A DNA stretch of 35,522 nucleotides from Spirochaetota bacterium (GTDB lineage: Bacteria > Spirochaetota > Spirochaetia > SPDA01 > JAJSAL01): contig JAJSAL010000084.1 of assembly GCA_024274705.1 (NCBI GenBank), forward strand, positions 1 to 35,522. The letters run 5' to 3'. The notes beneath the pieces are model-generated. The model saw only the letters and a list, made by a program, of their open reading frames with translations, searched no databases and had not been told where the DNA came from. A program made the translations under genes and the position numbers. Shown here piece by piece: positions 7,499 through 15,485 of this stretch (positions are counted from its first letter, which is position 1; every line of letters begins with the position of its first letter).

Positions 7499-8492
7499 TC
7501 TGCTCTACCGGTGCAAAGACCTGGTTTTCGCCTATGATGAAGCGGTTGTACTGTCCCTGCCGGCACTCTCCATTCCCAGGGGCGGCATATCCGTATTCTT
7601 AGGCGGAAACGGAAGCGGGAAAACAACCCTCCTCAAACTTCTAAACGGTCTCTACTTTCCCGGGAGGGGAACCATATTGTTCGAGGGGGAGCACCTGCAG
7701 GCTTCCGGGATCCGCCGGGTCCGGGAAAACACCGTGCTTTCACACCAGGACCCCTACCTTTTCAGCGGCACGGTTCTCCAGAACGTGGGATATGGGCTCA
7801 AGATCCGGAGTACCCCTCATCATGTCCTTCTGGGAAAAGTGAAAGAGGCACTCCGCGATGTAGGCCTGGAGGATTTCCTGCACCGTTGGTCCGGCGAACT
7901 CTCGGGAGGAGAAAAACAGCGGGTCGCTATTGCCCGTGCCCTTGCCCTGGATCCCGAAGTCCTCCTCCTGGACGAACCAACCGCCAACGTAGATCCGGAA
8001 TCCACGAGGCTTATCAGATCTCTCCTTTTACGGCTAAGTACTACCGGCAAAACGATAATCATGAGTACCCATAACATGGATTTCGGCTACAGCGTCGGGG
8101 ACCACCACTTCCGGTTGGAATCCGGATTCCTGGCACAGCGGGACATGAACATCCTTAAAGGACATGTTGCCGAGAGAACCGACCATTTCACGTTTTTCCG
8201 CGTCGGGTCCGAAGTTATCCGGTGCCCGGCTGTAAACGGAGAGTTCACAACAGCTGTTCTTCCCATAGATGATGTCATCCTTTCAAAACAGCAACTGACA
8301 ACCAGTGCCCAGAACAGCTTCAAAGGGCGCGTTAAGGCTTTGTACAAGGATAACGCCCTCTACCGGGTAACCCTGGACTGCGGGTTCCCCGTTGAAACCC
8401 ACATTACCTGGACGTCTGTCGAGCAGCTGGATGTTGCCATAGACAGGTGTTATTATGTAACATTCAAAGCATCCGCCGTCAAACTGTACTGA
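7491..8492 (+). CDS. tupC: Tungstate ABC transporter ATP-binding protein with C-terminal TOBE/Mop-type domain
   Basis: This is a 333-aa ATPase starting inside the end of tupB. Walker A is 'GGNGSGKTT' (about residues 38-46), the signature is 'LSGGEKQRVAIARAL' (about 137-151), and Walker B is 'VLLLDEP'. After the nucleotide-binding domain (to about 215) there is a linker and a beta-rich C-terminal segment (about 265-333, 'FKGRVKALYKDNALYRVTL'), which looks like the TOBE/Mop fold that binds oxyanions and regulates ModC-type ATPases. Many TupC proteins are shorter, so the TOBE part may provide substrate feedback. It acts at the inner face of the membrane with TupB. Confidence 0.88.
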   Translation: MDDLLYRCKDLVFAYDEAVVLSLPALSIPRGGISVFLGGNGSGKTTLLKLLNGLYFPGRGTILFEGEHLQASGIRRVRENTVLSHQDPYLFSGTVLQNVGYGLKIRSTPHHVLLGKVKEALRDVGLEDFLHRWSGELSGGEKQRVAIARALALDPEVLLLDEPTANVDPESTRLIRSLLLRLSTTGKTIIMSTHNMDFGYSVGDHHFRLESGFLAQRDMNILKGHVAERTDHFTFFRVGSEVIRCPAVNGEFTTAVLPIDDVILSKQQLTTSAQNSFKGRVKALYKDNALYRVTLDCGFPVETHITWTSVEQLDVAIDRCYYVTFKASAVKLY

Positions 8493-8520
8493 CGATACAG
8501 ATGAAAAGGTGAATTGTATT

Positions 8521-8964
8521 ATGCGAACCCGGTTCAAAATACTATCGATCAATATCTCGGAAAAGAAAGGGGAACAGAAAACACCGGTGGCACATGCTTT
8601 CCTTAAGACGGACTACGGTATCCAGGGAGATGCCCACGCCGGAAACTGGCACCGCCAGGTTTCCCTCCTGGCGGATGAGGATATCGAAACCATGCGTGAC
8701 AAGGGAGTGGATCTCAACTTCGGTGATTTTGCAGAAAATATCACCTCAAAAGGTGTGAACTTAAGCTCCCTCCCGGTGGGATCCCTCATTTACATAGGGG
8801 ATGCTCTTCTGGAGATAACCCAGATCGGCAAGGAATGTCATCAGGGATGCGCGATTTTCCAGGCGGTGGGTGACTGCGTTATGCCCAGGAAAGGAGTGTT
8901 TGCCAGGGTACTCAAAGGGGGCCGGATCTCTCCTGACAGTGCATGCTTCTATGAACCTGTATGA
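8521..8964 (+). CDS. MOSC domain protein
   Basis: This is a 147-aa protein. The ATG at 8521 has AAGGTGA eight bases before it; the in-frame GTG at 8509 does not. The whole protein is one MOSC domain: 'YGIQGDAHAG', 'VSLLADEDIETM', 'GDFAENI', 'PVGSLIYIGDALLEIT' and the conserved Cys in 'GKECHQGC', ending 'PRKGVFARVLKGG'. MOSC domains bind the molybdenum cofactor or a sulfur ligand; stand-alone members of this kind are often encoded beside Mo/W genes and their exact role is unclear. It follows tupC by 28 bases, so it is very likely the last gene of the tup operon. It lacks the MogA/MoaB domain that is sometimes fused to it. Confidence 0.88.
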   Translation: MRTRFKILSINISEKKGEQKTPVAHAFLKTDYGIQGDAHAGNWHRQVSLLADEDIETMRDKGVDLNFGDFAENITSKGVNLSSLPVGSLIYIGDALLEITQIGKECHQGCAIFQAVGDCVMPRKGVFARVLKGGRISPDSACFYEPV

Positions 8965-8974
8965 AAGGCATTTC

Positions 8975-8992
8975 AAAACTGTCAGTTTTTTT
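8975..8992 (+). terminator. Putative terminator after the tup/MOSC operon
   Basis: AAAACT (8975-8980) and AGTTTT (8984-8989) form a short stem with a three-base loop, followed by more T residues. It is weak by stem strength but correctly placed. Confidence 0.35.
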
Positions 8993-9001
8993 GCCATATT
9001 A

Positions 9002-9030
9002 TTGTTTCCGCAATAAAAAGATGTCATAAT
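9002..9030 (+). promoter_or_regulatory. Putative promoter of the 70-aa orphan
   Basis: TTGTTT (9002-9007) and CATAAT (9025-9030) are 17 bp apart. AAGGAGG follows at about 9036-9042, close to the ATG at 9048. Confidence 0.4.
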
Positions 9031-9047
9031 AGAGTAAGGAGGACAGT

Positions 9048-9260
9048 ATGACTGCGATTATCTGTGATGTAACCAAAAAAGTGATTCCCGGCGCACGGAA
9101 GGATGTAAACTATGTCGTGTTAATGGGAAAAAATCTTTCGTTAGACGCTAAATCCGACCTGGACGCGACCGTCCGGGCAGCCATGAAAAAAGAGGCCCTG
9201 TATTCTTTCCGGAAATACAAAAAAACGTATATGGAAACACTCCTGAAGATGTGTAAATAA
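9048..9260 (+). CDS. Small conserved-looking protein of unknown function (70 aa)
   Basis: It has a strong ribosome binding site (AAGGAGG) and its own promoter, so I believe it is expressed. The protein is basic and soluble: 'MTAIICDVTKK' opens it, then 'NYVVLMGKNLSLDAKSDLD', then a charged helix of Lys/Arg/Glu ending 'METLLKMCK'. The pattern 'ICDVTKKVIPGARKD' resembles the way zinc-ribbon or plant-type small proteins start, but there are not enough Cys for a zinc site (two in all, at residues 6 and 69). I do not recognise the family. It stands alone between the tup operon and the structured leader of the aminotransferase. Confidence 0.65.
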   Translation: MTAIICDVTKKVIPGARKDVNYVVLMGKNLSLDAKSDLDATVRAAMKKEALYSFRKYKKTYMETLLKMCK

Positions 9261-9406
9261 CCATTCCACATAGGCGGCGGACAATCAGACATCCATTTTA
9301 CGATCCTCCTGGAGGCCCGCTGCCCGCCGGGTTTCTGAACTCCTTGGTAAGGCAGCTCTGGTACTCATGACCGGGGGGAGCTGTGATCCGGAGTGTCGAA
9401 TTTGAA

Positions 9407-9436
9407 TTGACATAAAAGCATAATAAGCGCTATCAT
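9407..9436 (+). promoter_or_regulatory. Putative promoter for the structured leader and aminotransferase
   Basis: A consensus TTGACA (9407-9412) and TATCAT (9431-9436) have an 18-bp spacer. Transcription would begin near 9443, just before the first pairing element of the leader. The stretch 9261-9406 holds nothing I can identify. Confidence 0.55.
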
Positions 9437-9442
9437 ACCCCC

Positions 9443-9645
9443 GGGATGACGATACCGACAGAGCAAAGAGAGAAAAACTCAAACGCGGCGGCAGCTGGCA
9501 CACGGTGCCTGCCGCACTCTGGGATGCTTTAGTCATCGAGAGTAAGCTGCAGACACAGGTACTGCGGCTTATTTTTCAGTGGAATGTTTATTCCGCTGTC
9601 CACCCGCAAGCTGTAGTACATGTTAAATGCACTGCAGCTTTTTTT
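9443..9645 (+). ncRNA. Candidate riboswitch or attenuator leader with competing terminator and antiterminator
   Basis: Upstream part: GATGAC (9445-9450) can pair with GTCATC (9532-9537) to close a domain; inside it CAGAG (9459-9463) pairs with CTCTG (9517-9521), and a strong hairpin occupies 9488-9515 (GCGGCA with TGCCGC, then GGCAC with GTGCC). Downstream part: hairpin 9544-9552/9562-9570, hairpin 9577-9585/9590-9598, and hairpin 9608-9617/9631-9640 followed by a T run, a good intrinsic terminator. The first arm AAGCTGCAG (9544-9552) is also an exact complement of CTGCAGCTT (9632-9640), so it can break the terminator. Aptamer plus switchable terminator is the usual riboswitch layout. I cannot match it to a known class; a leader-peptide attenuator is not evident. 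Confidence 0.55.
9608..9645 (+). terminator. Intrinsic terminator in the leader, upstream of the aminotransferase
   Basis: AAGCTGTAGT (9608-9617) pairs with ACTGCAGCTT (9631-9640) over ten positions with one G-U pair, and T residues run to 9645. It lies 21 bases before the ATG of the next gene, so it must be read through for expression. Confidence 0.65.
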
Positions 9646-9666
9646 ATTTAGAAGGAGGAACACAGG

Positions 9667-10965
9667 ATGAGAAGAAACATCGTTTCTGACGGGGCCGGAC
9701 AGTTGAAGTACGAGATCCGCGAGATTGTGGAAGTCGCGAAACACTTAAGCGCCATGGGATTGGAGATCACCTTTGAGAACATCGGGGACCCGGTGGAAAA
9801 AGGTGAAATCGTACCGGAGTGGATCAAGGAGAAGGTCCTGGGTCTGGCTGCATGCGATTCGAGCTACCGCTACGTGGACACCCAGGGATTTCCGGAAACA
9901 CGGGAATTCCTTGCCCGGATCATCAATGACCGGGGGGGGTGCCAGGTAACTATGGATGATATAATCTTTTTCAACGGTCTCGGCGATGCAGTGGCAAAGC
10001 TTTTCGGGTTTCTCAAGAGGGAAGCCAGGGTCATAGGGCCTACGCCGGCATATTCAACCCTTTCGTCCGCGGAAGCTTCTCACTCCGGGTACGAGCATCT
10101 CACCTACGAACTGGACCCTGATAAGGCCTGGATGCCGGATATAGATGATCTGGAAAACAAAATCCGGTACAACCCTTCTATCGCGGGAATACTGCTCATC
10201 AATCCCGACAACCCCACCGGCGCGGTGTATCCTGCAAGCCTGTTAAAAAAGATGATATCCTTAGCGGAAGAATACGACCTTTTCATCATCTGTGATGAAA
10301 CCTACGTGCACATAGTGTACGACGATAATGAGAAAGTCCACTTAAGCCAGGTTATCGGCGACGTTCCGGGAATAGCCCTCCGGTCCATATCAAAGGAATA
10401 TCCATGGCCGGGTGCCAGGTGCGGATGGCTGGAAGTATTCAACAAGGAGAAAGACGGCGAGTTCAAGCGGTATATCCGCAGCCTGGTGGATGCAAAACGG
10501 CTGGAAGTGTGTTCCACCAGTCTTCCCCAGATGAGCATACCCCAGGTGTATTCAGACGATCGGTACCTCATCCATTTAAAAAACAGGAACCGGATATTTT
10601 CCCAGCGGGCGAAGGAAGCCTTTGACATCTTTTCCAGCACAAAAGGCATCAAGGTTAACCTTCCCCGGGGTGCATTCTACATGACCATCCTTTTCGAAAC
10701 CGGTGTCCTCACCAACCGGCAGACCCTGCCCATTGAGAATCAGGATATCAAGGCCTATATCGAGACCATCGTTCAGGATGTTCCCCCGGATAAGCGTTTT
10801 ATCTACTACCTGCTGGGGGGCAGGGGGATTTGCGCCGTACCGTTAACCGGGTTCTGTAGTGACAGACAGGGATTCAGGGTAACCCTCCTGGAAACCGACG
10901 ATAATAAAAGGCGTGGTACCTGGAAAACCCTGAAGCAAAGTATCGAAGAATATTTAGCAGTATAA
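9667..10965 (+). CDS. PLP-dependent class I/II aminotransferase
   Basis: This is a 432-aa cytosolic enzyme; GAAGGAGGA precedes the ATG. Fold-type I landmarks: 'YRYVDTQGFPETREFLA' (residues about 60-77, the loop before the cofactor), 'NPDNPTGAVY' (pyridine-ring-binding Asn), 'IICDETYVHIVY' (the Asp-x-x-Tyr pair), and 'SISKEYPWPGARCGW' with the Schiff-base Lys. The closing 'FRVTLLETDD' contains the substrate-carboxylate Arg position. The 'SKEYPWPG' and the long insert before the C-terminal domain put it near the bacterial AlaA/AspC-like group, but a specific amino acid cannot be assigned. The structured leader suggests that its expression is tuned by a ligand or by translation. It looks monocistronic. 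Confidence 0.85.
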   Translation: MRRNIVSDGAGQLKYEIREIVEVAKHLSAMGLEITFENIGDPVEKGEIVPEWIKEKVLGLAACDSSYRYVDTQGFPETREFLARIINDRGGCQVTMDDIIFFNGLGDAVAKLFGFLKREARVIGPTPAYSTLSSAEASHSGYEHLTYELDPDKAWMPDIDDLENKIRYNPSIAGILLINPDNPTGAVYPASLLKKMISLAEEYDLFIICDETYVHIVYDDNEKVHLSQVIGDVPGIALRSISKEYPWPGARCGWLEVFNKEKDGEFKRYIRSLVDAKRLEVCSTSLPQMSIPQVYSDDRYLIHLKNRNRIFSQRAKEAFDIFSSTKGIKVNLPRGAFYMTILFETGVLTNRQTLPIENQDIKAYIETIVQDVPPDKRFIYYLLGGRGICAVPLTGFCSDRQGFRVTLLETDDNKRRGTWKTLKQSIEEYLAV

Positions 10966-11088
10966 ATTTTCATAAATCTACTTACCTTTAAAAGGATCCT
11001 GAAGATTACGTTGACCCGTCCTTCCCGCGGGACTGCTTTCTTTTGCTCCTCCGAATTACTATACTAGACAGTAGCACGGTAAAGGACG

Positions 11089-12507
11089 ATGACTACATAT
11101 TCAACGTTGATCAGAAAAATTCGTTCGCTTTCTCTTCCATGGCGGATCGCCGTATCCACCGCCGGTTTTCTCTTCTTCTATGCATTTTTCCTTTTCCACC
11201 GGGAGGTTATCAGCGAATTTTCCATCTCCGGAATAAAAATCTACATGCGCTTAGTCCTGGCTCCTGTCCTCTTTTCCGTATGGCTCTTCGATCTGCGGGG
11301 AGGAATTGTTTCTGTTTTTCTCGGCAGCCTTTCCGCCTTCGTCTTTCAGAAGTATTTTATTTCAGCTGCAGCCTTTGCACTGGATGAACAGCTGTCCGGC
11401 ATCGGGATGAATCTGTTTATCGGTTTTGTCTTCGCCTATATGAAGAGTAACTCGGTACGATTACAAACAGTTATTAAGGAGAATGAGAAAAGGGGGAAAG
11501 CCCTGGATATTTCCAATAAAGCCCTGATCACCATTCTGGATAGTATAGAGGCGGATACCTATGTAATCGCCATCGGAACGTATACTATCCTGTACATGAA
11601 CCGGCATATGATCCGTTCTTTCGGCGAAGATTTTACAGGGAAACTGTGCTACCAGGTGTTCCAGTGCAACGATGAGCCCTGCGAACACTGCGACATCGAT
11701 GAACTGGAAACCCAGGAAAAATATCCGGAAGGCGTGAAAATCTGGGAGGGAGAAAACCCGGTTACCGGAAGGTGGTACATCAATTATGATCGAATCATAC
11801 AGTGGATAAACGGCAGGAATGTAAAAATCCAGATCGCAGTGGACATTTCAGAGCGGAAAAAGGCAGAGAAAGAGCTTCGAAAAGCACTGGAAGAGAAGGA
11901 CATTCTCTTCCGGGAAGCGTACCACAGGATCAAGAACAACCTGTCCATGGTTGCCAGTCTCATCAATTTACAAAAGCACTATCTGATGCACGAAGATGAT
12001 GTATCTTATTTTGATGACCTGAAAGCCAGGATCAATTCCATTGCCCTCATCCATTCCAACCTGTACAAAAGCAGGCATATGCAGGCGATAGACCTGGATA
12101 GCTATATTGAAGATCTTGTAGCAAACATAAAAAGCTCCCTGGCACCGGAGGACTCGGGGGTTACATTTTCCATAAATCTCGAACATATAAACATCGACGT
12201 AGACCGGGCAATCCCACTGGGGTTGATAATCACAGAACTCGTAACGAATGCCCTGAAATACGGAATAAACAAGGAGAAAGGGGGAACAGTATCGATTCAG
12301 TTAACGGAGAAGGAGAATACCATTATCGTTGTCATTGGAAACGACGGAAACACGTTTCCCGAATCCATCGACTTCGGGAACGTGGAAAGTTTCGGCTTGA
12401 AAATGGTACACAGTCTCACGGAACAAATTGGAGGAGAAGTAAAGCTGAAAAACCACCACGCTACAGAGATAGAAATACACTTCCCTCTGGTTGAACATAC
12501 GCCTTAA
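11089..12507 (+). CDS. Membrane sensor histidine kinase (PAS, HisKA_2, HATPase)
   Basis: This is a 472-aa protein. The N-terminal part (about residues 17-120) has three or four hydrophobic spans of the DUF4118/MASE-like style. A PAS-like domain follows (about 146-255), with a Cys cluster at about 187, 193, 198 and 201 ('CYQVFQCNDEPCEHC'); this arrangement recurs in PAS domains and could hold metal or redox chemistry, which is inference. The phospho-acceptor His is at about 279 in 'EAYHRIKNNLSMVASLI', typical of HisKA_2; the ATPase domain has 'ELVTNALKYG' and 'GLKMVHSL'. ATG 11089 follows AAAGGA. A TATACT (-10) sits at 11060-11065. No response regulator is adjacent; the gene ends 4 bases into the convergent EamA gene. 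Confidence 0.85.
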   Translation: MTTYSTLIRKIRSLSLPWRIAVSTAGFLFFYAFFLFHREVISEFSISGIKIYMRLVLAPVLFSVWLFDLRGGIVSVFLGSLSAFVFQKYFISAAAFALDEQLSGIGMNLFIGFVFAYMKSNSVRLQTVIKENEKRGKALDISNKALITILDSIEADTYVIAIGTYTILYMNRHMIRSFGEDFTGKLCYQVFQCNDEPCEHCDIDELETQEKYPEGVKIWEGENPVTGRWYINYDRIIQWINGRNVKIQIAVDISERKKAEKELRKALEEKDILFREAYHRIKNNLSMVASLINLQKHYLMHEDDVSYFDDLKARINSIALIHSNLYKSRHMQAIDLDSYIEDLVANIKSSLAPEDSGVTFSINLEHINIDVDRAIPLGLIITELVTNALKYGINKEKGGTVSIQLTEKENTIIVVIGNDGNTFPESIDFGNVESFGLKMVHSLTEQIGGEVKLKNHHATEIEIHFPLVEHTP

Positions 12508-13418
12508 GCCGGCTTCCTGTCCATCCTTCCGATAAGAATGATTCCCAGCAGAATCAAGGCCGTGCCGGTATAGAACCGCCAGGAAAAGGTCTCTCCCAGA
12601 ATGAAATAAGAGAGAATTCCTGCAAACACCGGAACCATGTAGATAAAAATAGAGATGTGACTCGCTTTCACCCGTTTAAGGCAGAAAAACCAGATCGGGT
12701 AGGCGATGCCGATCATTCCCAACCCCAGGAGCACAATGAGCAGCCAGGCAGAGAGAGGGAGGGTGAGAAAAGTACCGAACCCTGTGGTCAACCCGGTGAG
12801 TAGGGAAAGGAGGACGGCTCCGCTCAGTAAGGATAGGGAGGTTACCAGGAGGGGGTCGTTTCTCTCCAGCACTTTTTTACCCAGAATGGTGTACACCGAA
12901 AAGGTGAGGGCCGCGAGTATGGAAAAGAGACTGCCGATAAAATCTCCTTCTCCCCGGAAGGAAAAGCCGGTATTGAATATGACGAATACCGCACCTGCGG
13001 TAGCAAGGAGGACATAGAAGAGTTTGAGTCCCGTAAGTTTTTCTTTGAGAAAGAATGCGGCAATTACCGTGATAAAGAGTACATTGGTAGAGACCAGCAC
13101 GGCATTCATGGATGCAGGTATCCGGGCCAGGGCGCTGAATGTACATATGTTATAGAAGAAAAATCCGAATACACCTAATCACAGGGACAGGAGTACATCT
13201 TTTTTTGACATGGCAGCATATGCTTTTCTCCTGCCGCTTATAAGGACGAATACGAATACACCGGTGAACCCTATACCCAGGTTGGCCGCACCCAGCTGAA
13301 AGGGGTGCAGCCTGTCCAGAAGGAACCGGCCCACAGGATGACCTACCGCCCAGAAAAACGTGGCAATAAAGATCAGCACGAACTCGACACGGAAGGTGGA
13401 ATTTCCTTTACCTGACAT
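12504..13418 (-). pseudogene. EamA/DMT-family exporter, interrupted by in-frame TGA
   Basis: The frame from ATG 13418 to TAA 12504-12506 is continuous (about 304 codons) except for one TGA at 13181-13179. The protein would have the ten-helix, two-repeat EamA layout: 'FIATFFWAVGHPVGRFL' in the first repeat and 'LLGLGMIGIAYPIWFFCLKRV' in the second. At the stop the text reads 'VLLSL', stop, 'LGVFGFF', where family members usually have Gly; GGA to TGA is one substitution. EamA proteins export amino acids, purines or other metabolites. It begins four bases after the stop of the alcohol dehydrogenase gene, so it is the last gene of the sugar operon. A restart at ATG 13109 would make only half of the protein. 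Confidence 0.85.
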
Positions 13419-13421
13419 AGA

Positions 13422-14483
13422 TCAATCCAGGTAGTTACGCTTTTTCAGCTCTGAAGAAACAAACACCTTGGAAAGGCTCTTGTTGACTTTAAGTTCGTGA
13501 AGTGCCCACTCGAGGTCCTCTAATGGAACTGCAAGGGAAAAGAGGACCTGGGGTTTTATCCGCCGGTATTCCAGAAGAGCGATGGCATCGGTCCAGTCAT
13601 TCCCTACCCCGGCGCAGGAGCCGACAATGTTCTTCTCTCCCAGTACAAAATCGAACGCCTTAAGCCGCACTATGTCTTCTATCCCCGTAATACCGAAGGC
13701 GCCCAGGGTTCCCCCGGGCCGCATCATTTCAAAGGCCTGCTCATAGGTTTCCGGCGTTCCCACTGCTTCCACCACGTAGTCGGCTCCTCTGCCACCTGTC
13801 AGTTTCCGGACTTCCGCAACCGGATCATTCACCTTGTTCGTATCGATGATGATATCCGCGCCGATTTCCCTGCCTGCTTCGAGCCGTAAAGGGTTGCGGC
13901 CGATGAGGATAACAGGGACAGCACCCCTAAGCTTGGCAACCGCTGCGTGAAGGATGCCCAGGCCGCTCCCGATAATGGCAATACTGGAGCCTATCTCCAC
14001 ATTCATAGCTTTCGCGGAGTGGATGATGCACGAAACAGGCTCCACAAAAGCCCCGGTCATGAAGTCCACCGAATCCGGAAGATGGTGGACCAGTTCCCAG
14101 GGGGCTTTTACGTAATCCGCATATGTTCCGTTTGTATGTATACCCAACTGCGTGAACCCGGGGCACATCAGCTTTTTTCCCCGTTTACAGTAGAAGCAGT
14201 GGCCGCAGCTCATATTGATGTCAGCCGTTACCCTGTCTCCTTCTTGTAAACCGGCGGCATTCCTGCCCACTTGAGAAATAACACCGGAAAACTCGTGTCC
14301 CGGGATCAGGGGAAGTTTGTCTGCGGAATACTTGCCGGTAAATATGCTCCAGTCGGTACCGCATATGCCGGTGTACTTTACCCGTATAAGCACTTCATCA
14401 TCGTTTATTTCCGGAACCGGTACTTCCCCGATTACAAGTTTCTCCGGTTTTTCCTGTACTGCTGCTCTCATCATCGGTGCCAT
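13422..14483 (-). CDS. Zinc-dependent alcohol/polyol dehydrogenase (MDR family)
   Basis: This is a 353-aa medium-chain dehydrogenase; AAGGAG precedes the ATG. The catalytic-zinc signature is 'CGTDWSIFTG' with 'GHEFSGVI' (Cys, His-Glu), and the structural-zinc cysteines are in 'CGHCFYCKRGKKLMC'. The Rossmann nucleotide motif is 'IIGSGLGILHAA', and 'DTNKVNDP' follows. Such proteins oxidise sugar alcohols or secondary hydroxyls with NAD(P)+ (sorbitol, xylitol, threonine dehydrogenases are relatives). It sits between the TIM-barrel gene and the EamA pseudogene in the operon, and I read it as an enzyme acting on the imported sugar. The substrate is not determined; a link with the isomerase-like protein next to it is inference. 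Confidence 0.85.
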   Translation of the reverse strand: MAPMMRAAVQEKPEKLVIGEVPVPEINDDEVLIRVKYTGICGTDWSIFTGKYSADKLPLIPGHEFSGVISQVGRNAAGLQEGDRVTADINMSCGHCFYCKRGKKLMCPGFTQLGIHTNGTYADYVKAPWELVHHLPDSVDFMTGAFVEPVSCIIHSAKAMNVEIGSSIAIIGSGLGILHAAVAKLRGAVPVILIGRNPLRLEAGREIGADIIIDTNKVNDPVAEVRKLTGGRGADYVVEAVGTPETYEQAFEMMRPGGTLGAFGITGIEDIVRLKAFDFVLGEKNIVGSCAGVGNDWTDAIALLEYRRIKPQVLFSLAVPLEDLEWALHELKVNKSLSKVFVSSELKKRNYLD

Positions 14484-14498
14484 AGCAATCTCCTTGCT

Positions 14499-15473
14499 TT
14501 ATTTGAACAGGGCGTCGTTTCTCCCTTCGTAGGGTTTTTCAATAAGAAGAGGTTTTAAATACTCCACGGTCTTCCTGATTCCGTCCTCCCTGCTCATGGT
14601 TACATCCTCGTGCTCGTAACTCATCACATAGTCGTATCCTATCATGGAAAGTTCGGTGATCACCTTCTTCCATGGGACCGTACCCCACCCGGGGATCCTG
14701 AATCGAAACCCCCTGCCCAGGCGCTGCCAGTCCCCGGTAGGAATCTGTCCGGACACCTTCACATTGTGGGAAACCACTTCTCCGTCCTTGGCATGGACGT
14801 GATAGATTTTCCCGGCAAGCCGGTCGATGAAATTTTCCACATCGATACCCAGGTAGATGAGGTTTGCAGGATCAAAATTGAAACCCCATTCCTTCCGTCC
14901 TTTCATGAGCTCTACACTCCGGACCGCGGTGTCCACATCGTAAACCAGCTGGTTCGGATGAGGTTCATGGGCGAATTTGACACCGTATTCACCGAACCTG
15001 TCCAGGACTCTGCCCCACCGTTCGACGAATTCCTGTTCCATTTCCTCCCATCCTTTCGCATAGGGAAACGGAAAGAACCGTCCGAAATTCTCACAGCCTA
15101 TAAAACCGCACACTACCGGTACTTCCAGGGCGTTGGCAGCTGCCGCTGTGGCAATCATCCGCTCGCTGCCAAAGGCTATCCTCTCTTCTTTTGTACCGGG
15201 ACAGATCCATGCGGTATCCTTACCGTAAGGTCCCAGGATGAGGAGGGATTCGGTATGATTGCTCAAGGCGCTGATGGTCATGCCGAAACCTCCTATCATC
15301 TTACGTAAGTCAGACGCATTGTTTCCCTTGACGATATCATCCACATCCAGGTGGGGATTACCCTCTTTAAAAGCCGGGAGCTCAATCGCCTCGTATCCGA
15401 GATATGTCCCTTTTTTACACACTTCTTCCAGGCTCAAATCGAGATATGTTGCGCTGAATAAACCTAATTTCAT
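14499..15473 (-). CDS. Sugar-phosphate isomerase/epimerase-type TIM barrel
   Basis: This is a 324-aa AP-endonuclease-2/xylose-isomerase-like protein. AAAAGGAG precedes the ATG at 15473. Metal ligands expected in the family are visible: Glu in 'FAHEPHP', Asp in 'GFNFDPANLIYLG', His in 'IYHVHAKDGEV' and Glu in 'YEHEDVTM'. Members act as isomerases, epimerases, dehydratases, hydratases or keto-sugar lyases in sugar and cyclitol catabolism. It lies 16 bases before the alcohol dehydrogenase start and 12 bases after the flavin oxidoreductase stop, so the three are co-expressed. I infer that it acts on the product of the dehydrogenase, perhaps an elimination, but isomerisation is equally possible from sequence alone. 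Confidence 0.8.
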   Translation of the reverse strand: MKLGLFSATYLDLSLEEVCKKGTYLGYEAIELPAFKEGNPHLDVDDIVKGNNASDLRKMIGGFGMTISALSNHTESLLILGPYGKDTAWICPGTKEERIAFGSERMIATAAAANALEVPVVCGFIGCENFGRFFPFPYAKGWEEMEQEFVERWGRVLDRFGEYGVKFAHEPHPNQLVYDVDTAVRSVELMKGRKEWGFNFDPANLIYLGIDVENFIDRLAGKIYHVHAKDGEVVSHNVKVSGQIPTGDWQRLGRGFRFRIPGWGTVPWKKVITELSMIGYDYVMSYEHEDVTMSREDGIRKTVEYLKPLLIEKPYEGRNDALFK

Positions 15474-15485
15474 ACATGACTCCTT

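Noticed and set aside
6544..7626. Minus-strand open frame of 360 codons
   Set aside because: Antisense to tupA, tupB and tupC; Ser/Arg/Pro-rich with no fold pattern.
9285..9536. Minus-strand open frame of 83 codons in the gap
   Set aside because: No ribosome site, low-complexity Ser/Arg peptide, and it overlaps the structured leader.
9443..9540. T-box leader for the aminotransferase gene
   Set aside because: The T-box sequence AGGGUGGNACCGCG is absent; the nearest text (CGGTGCCTGCCGC) is part of an ordinary hairpin, and the terminator lies too far away to use it.
13179..13181. Selenocysteine at the EamA TGA or a reassigned TGA codon
   Set aside because: EamA proteins have no Sec, no SECIS-like hairpin follows, and TGA ends many intact genes here.
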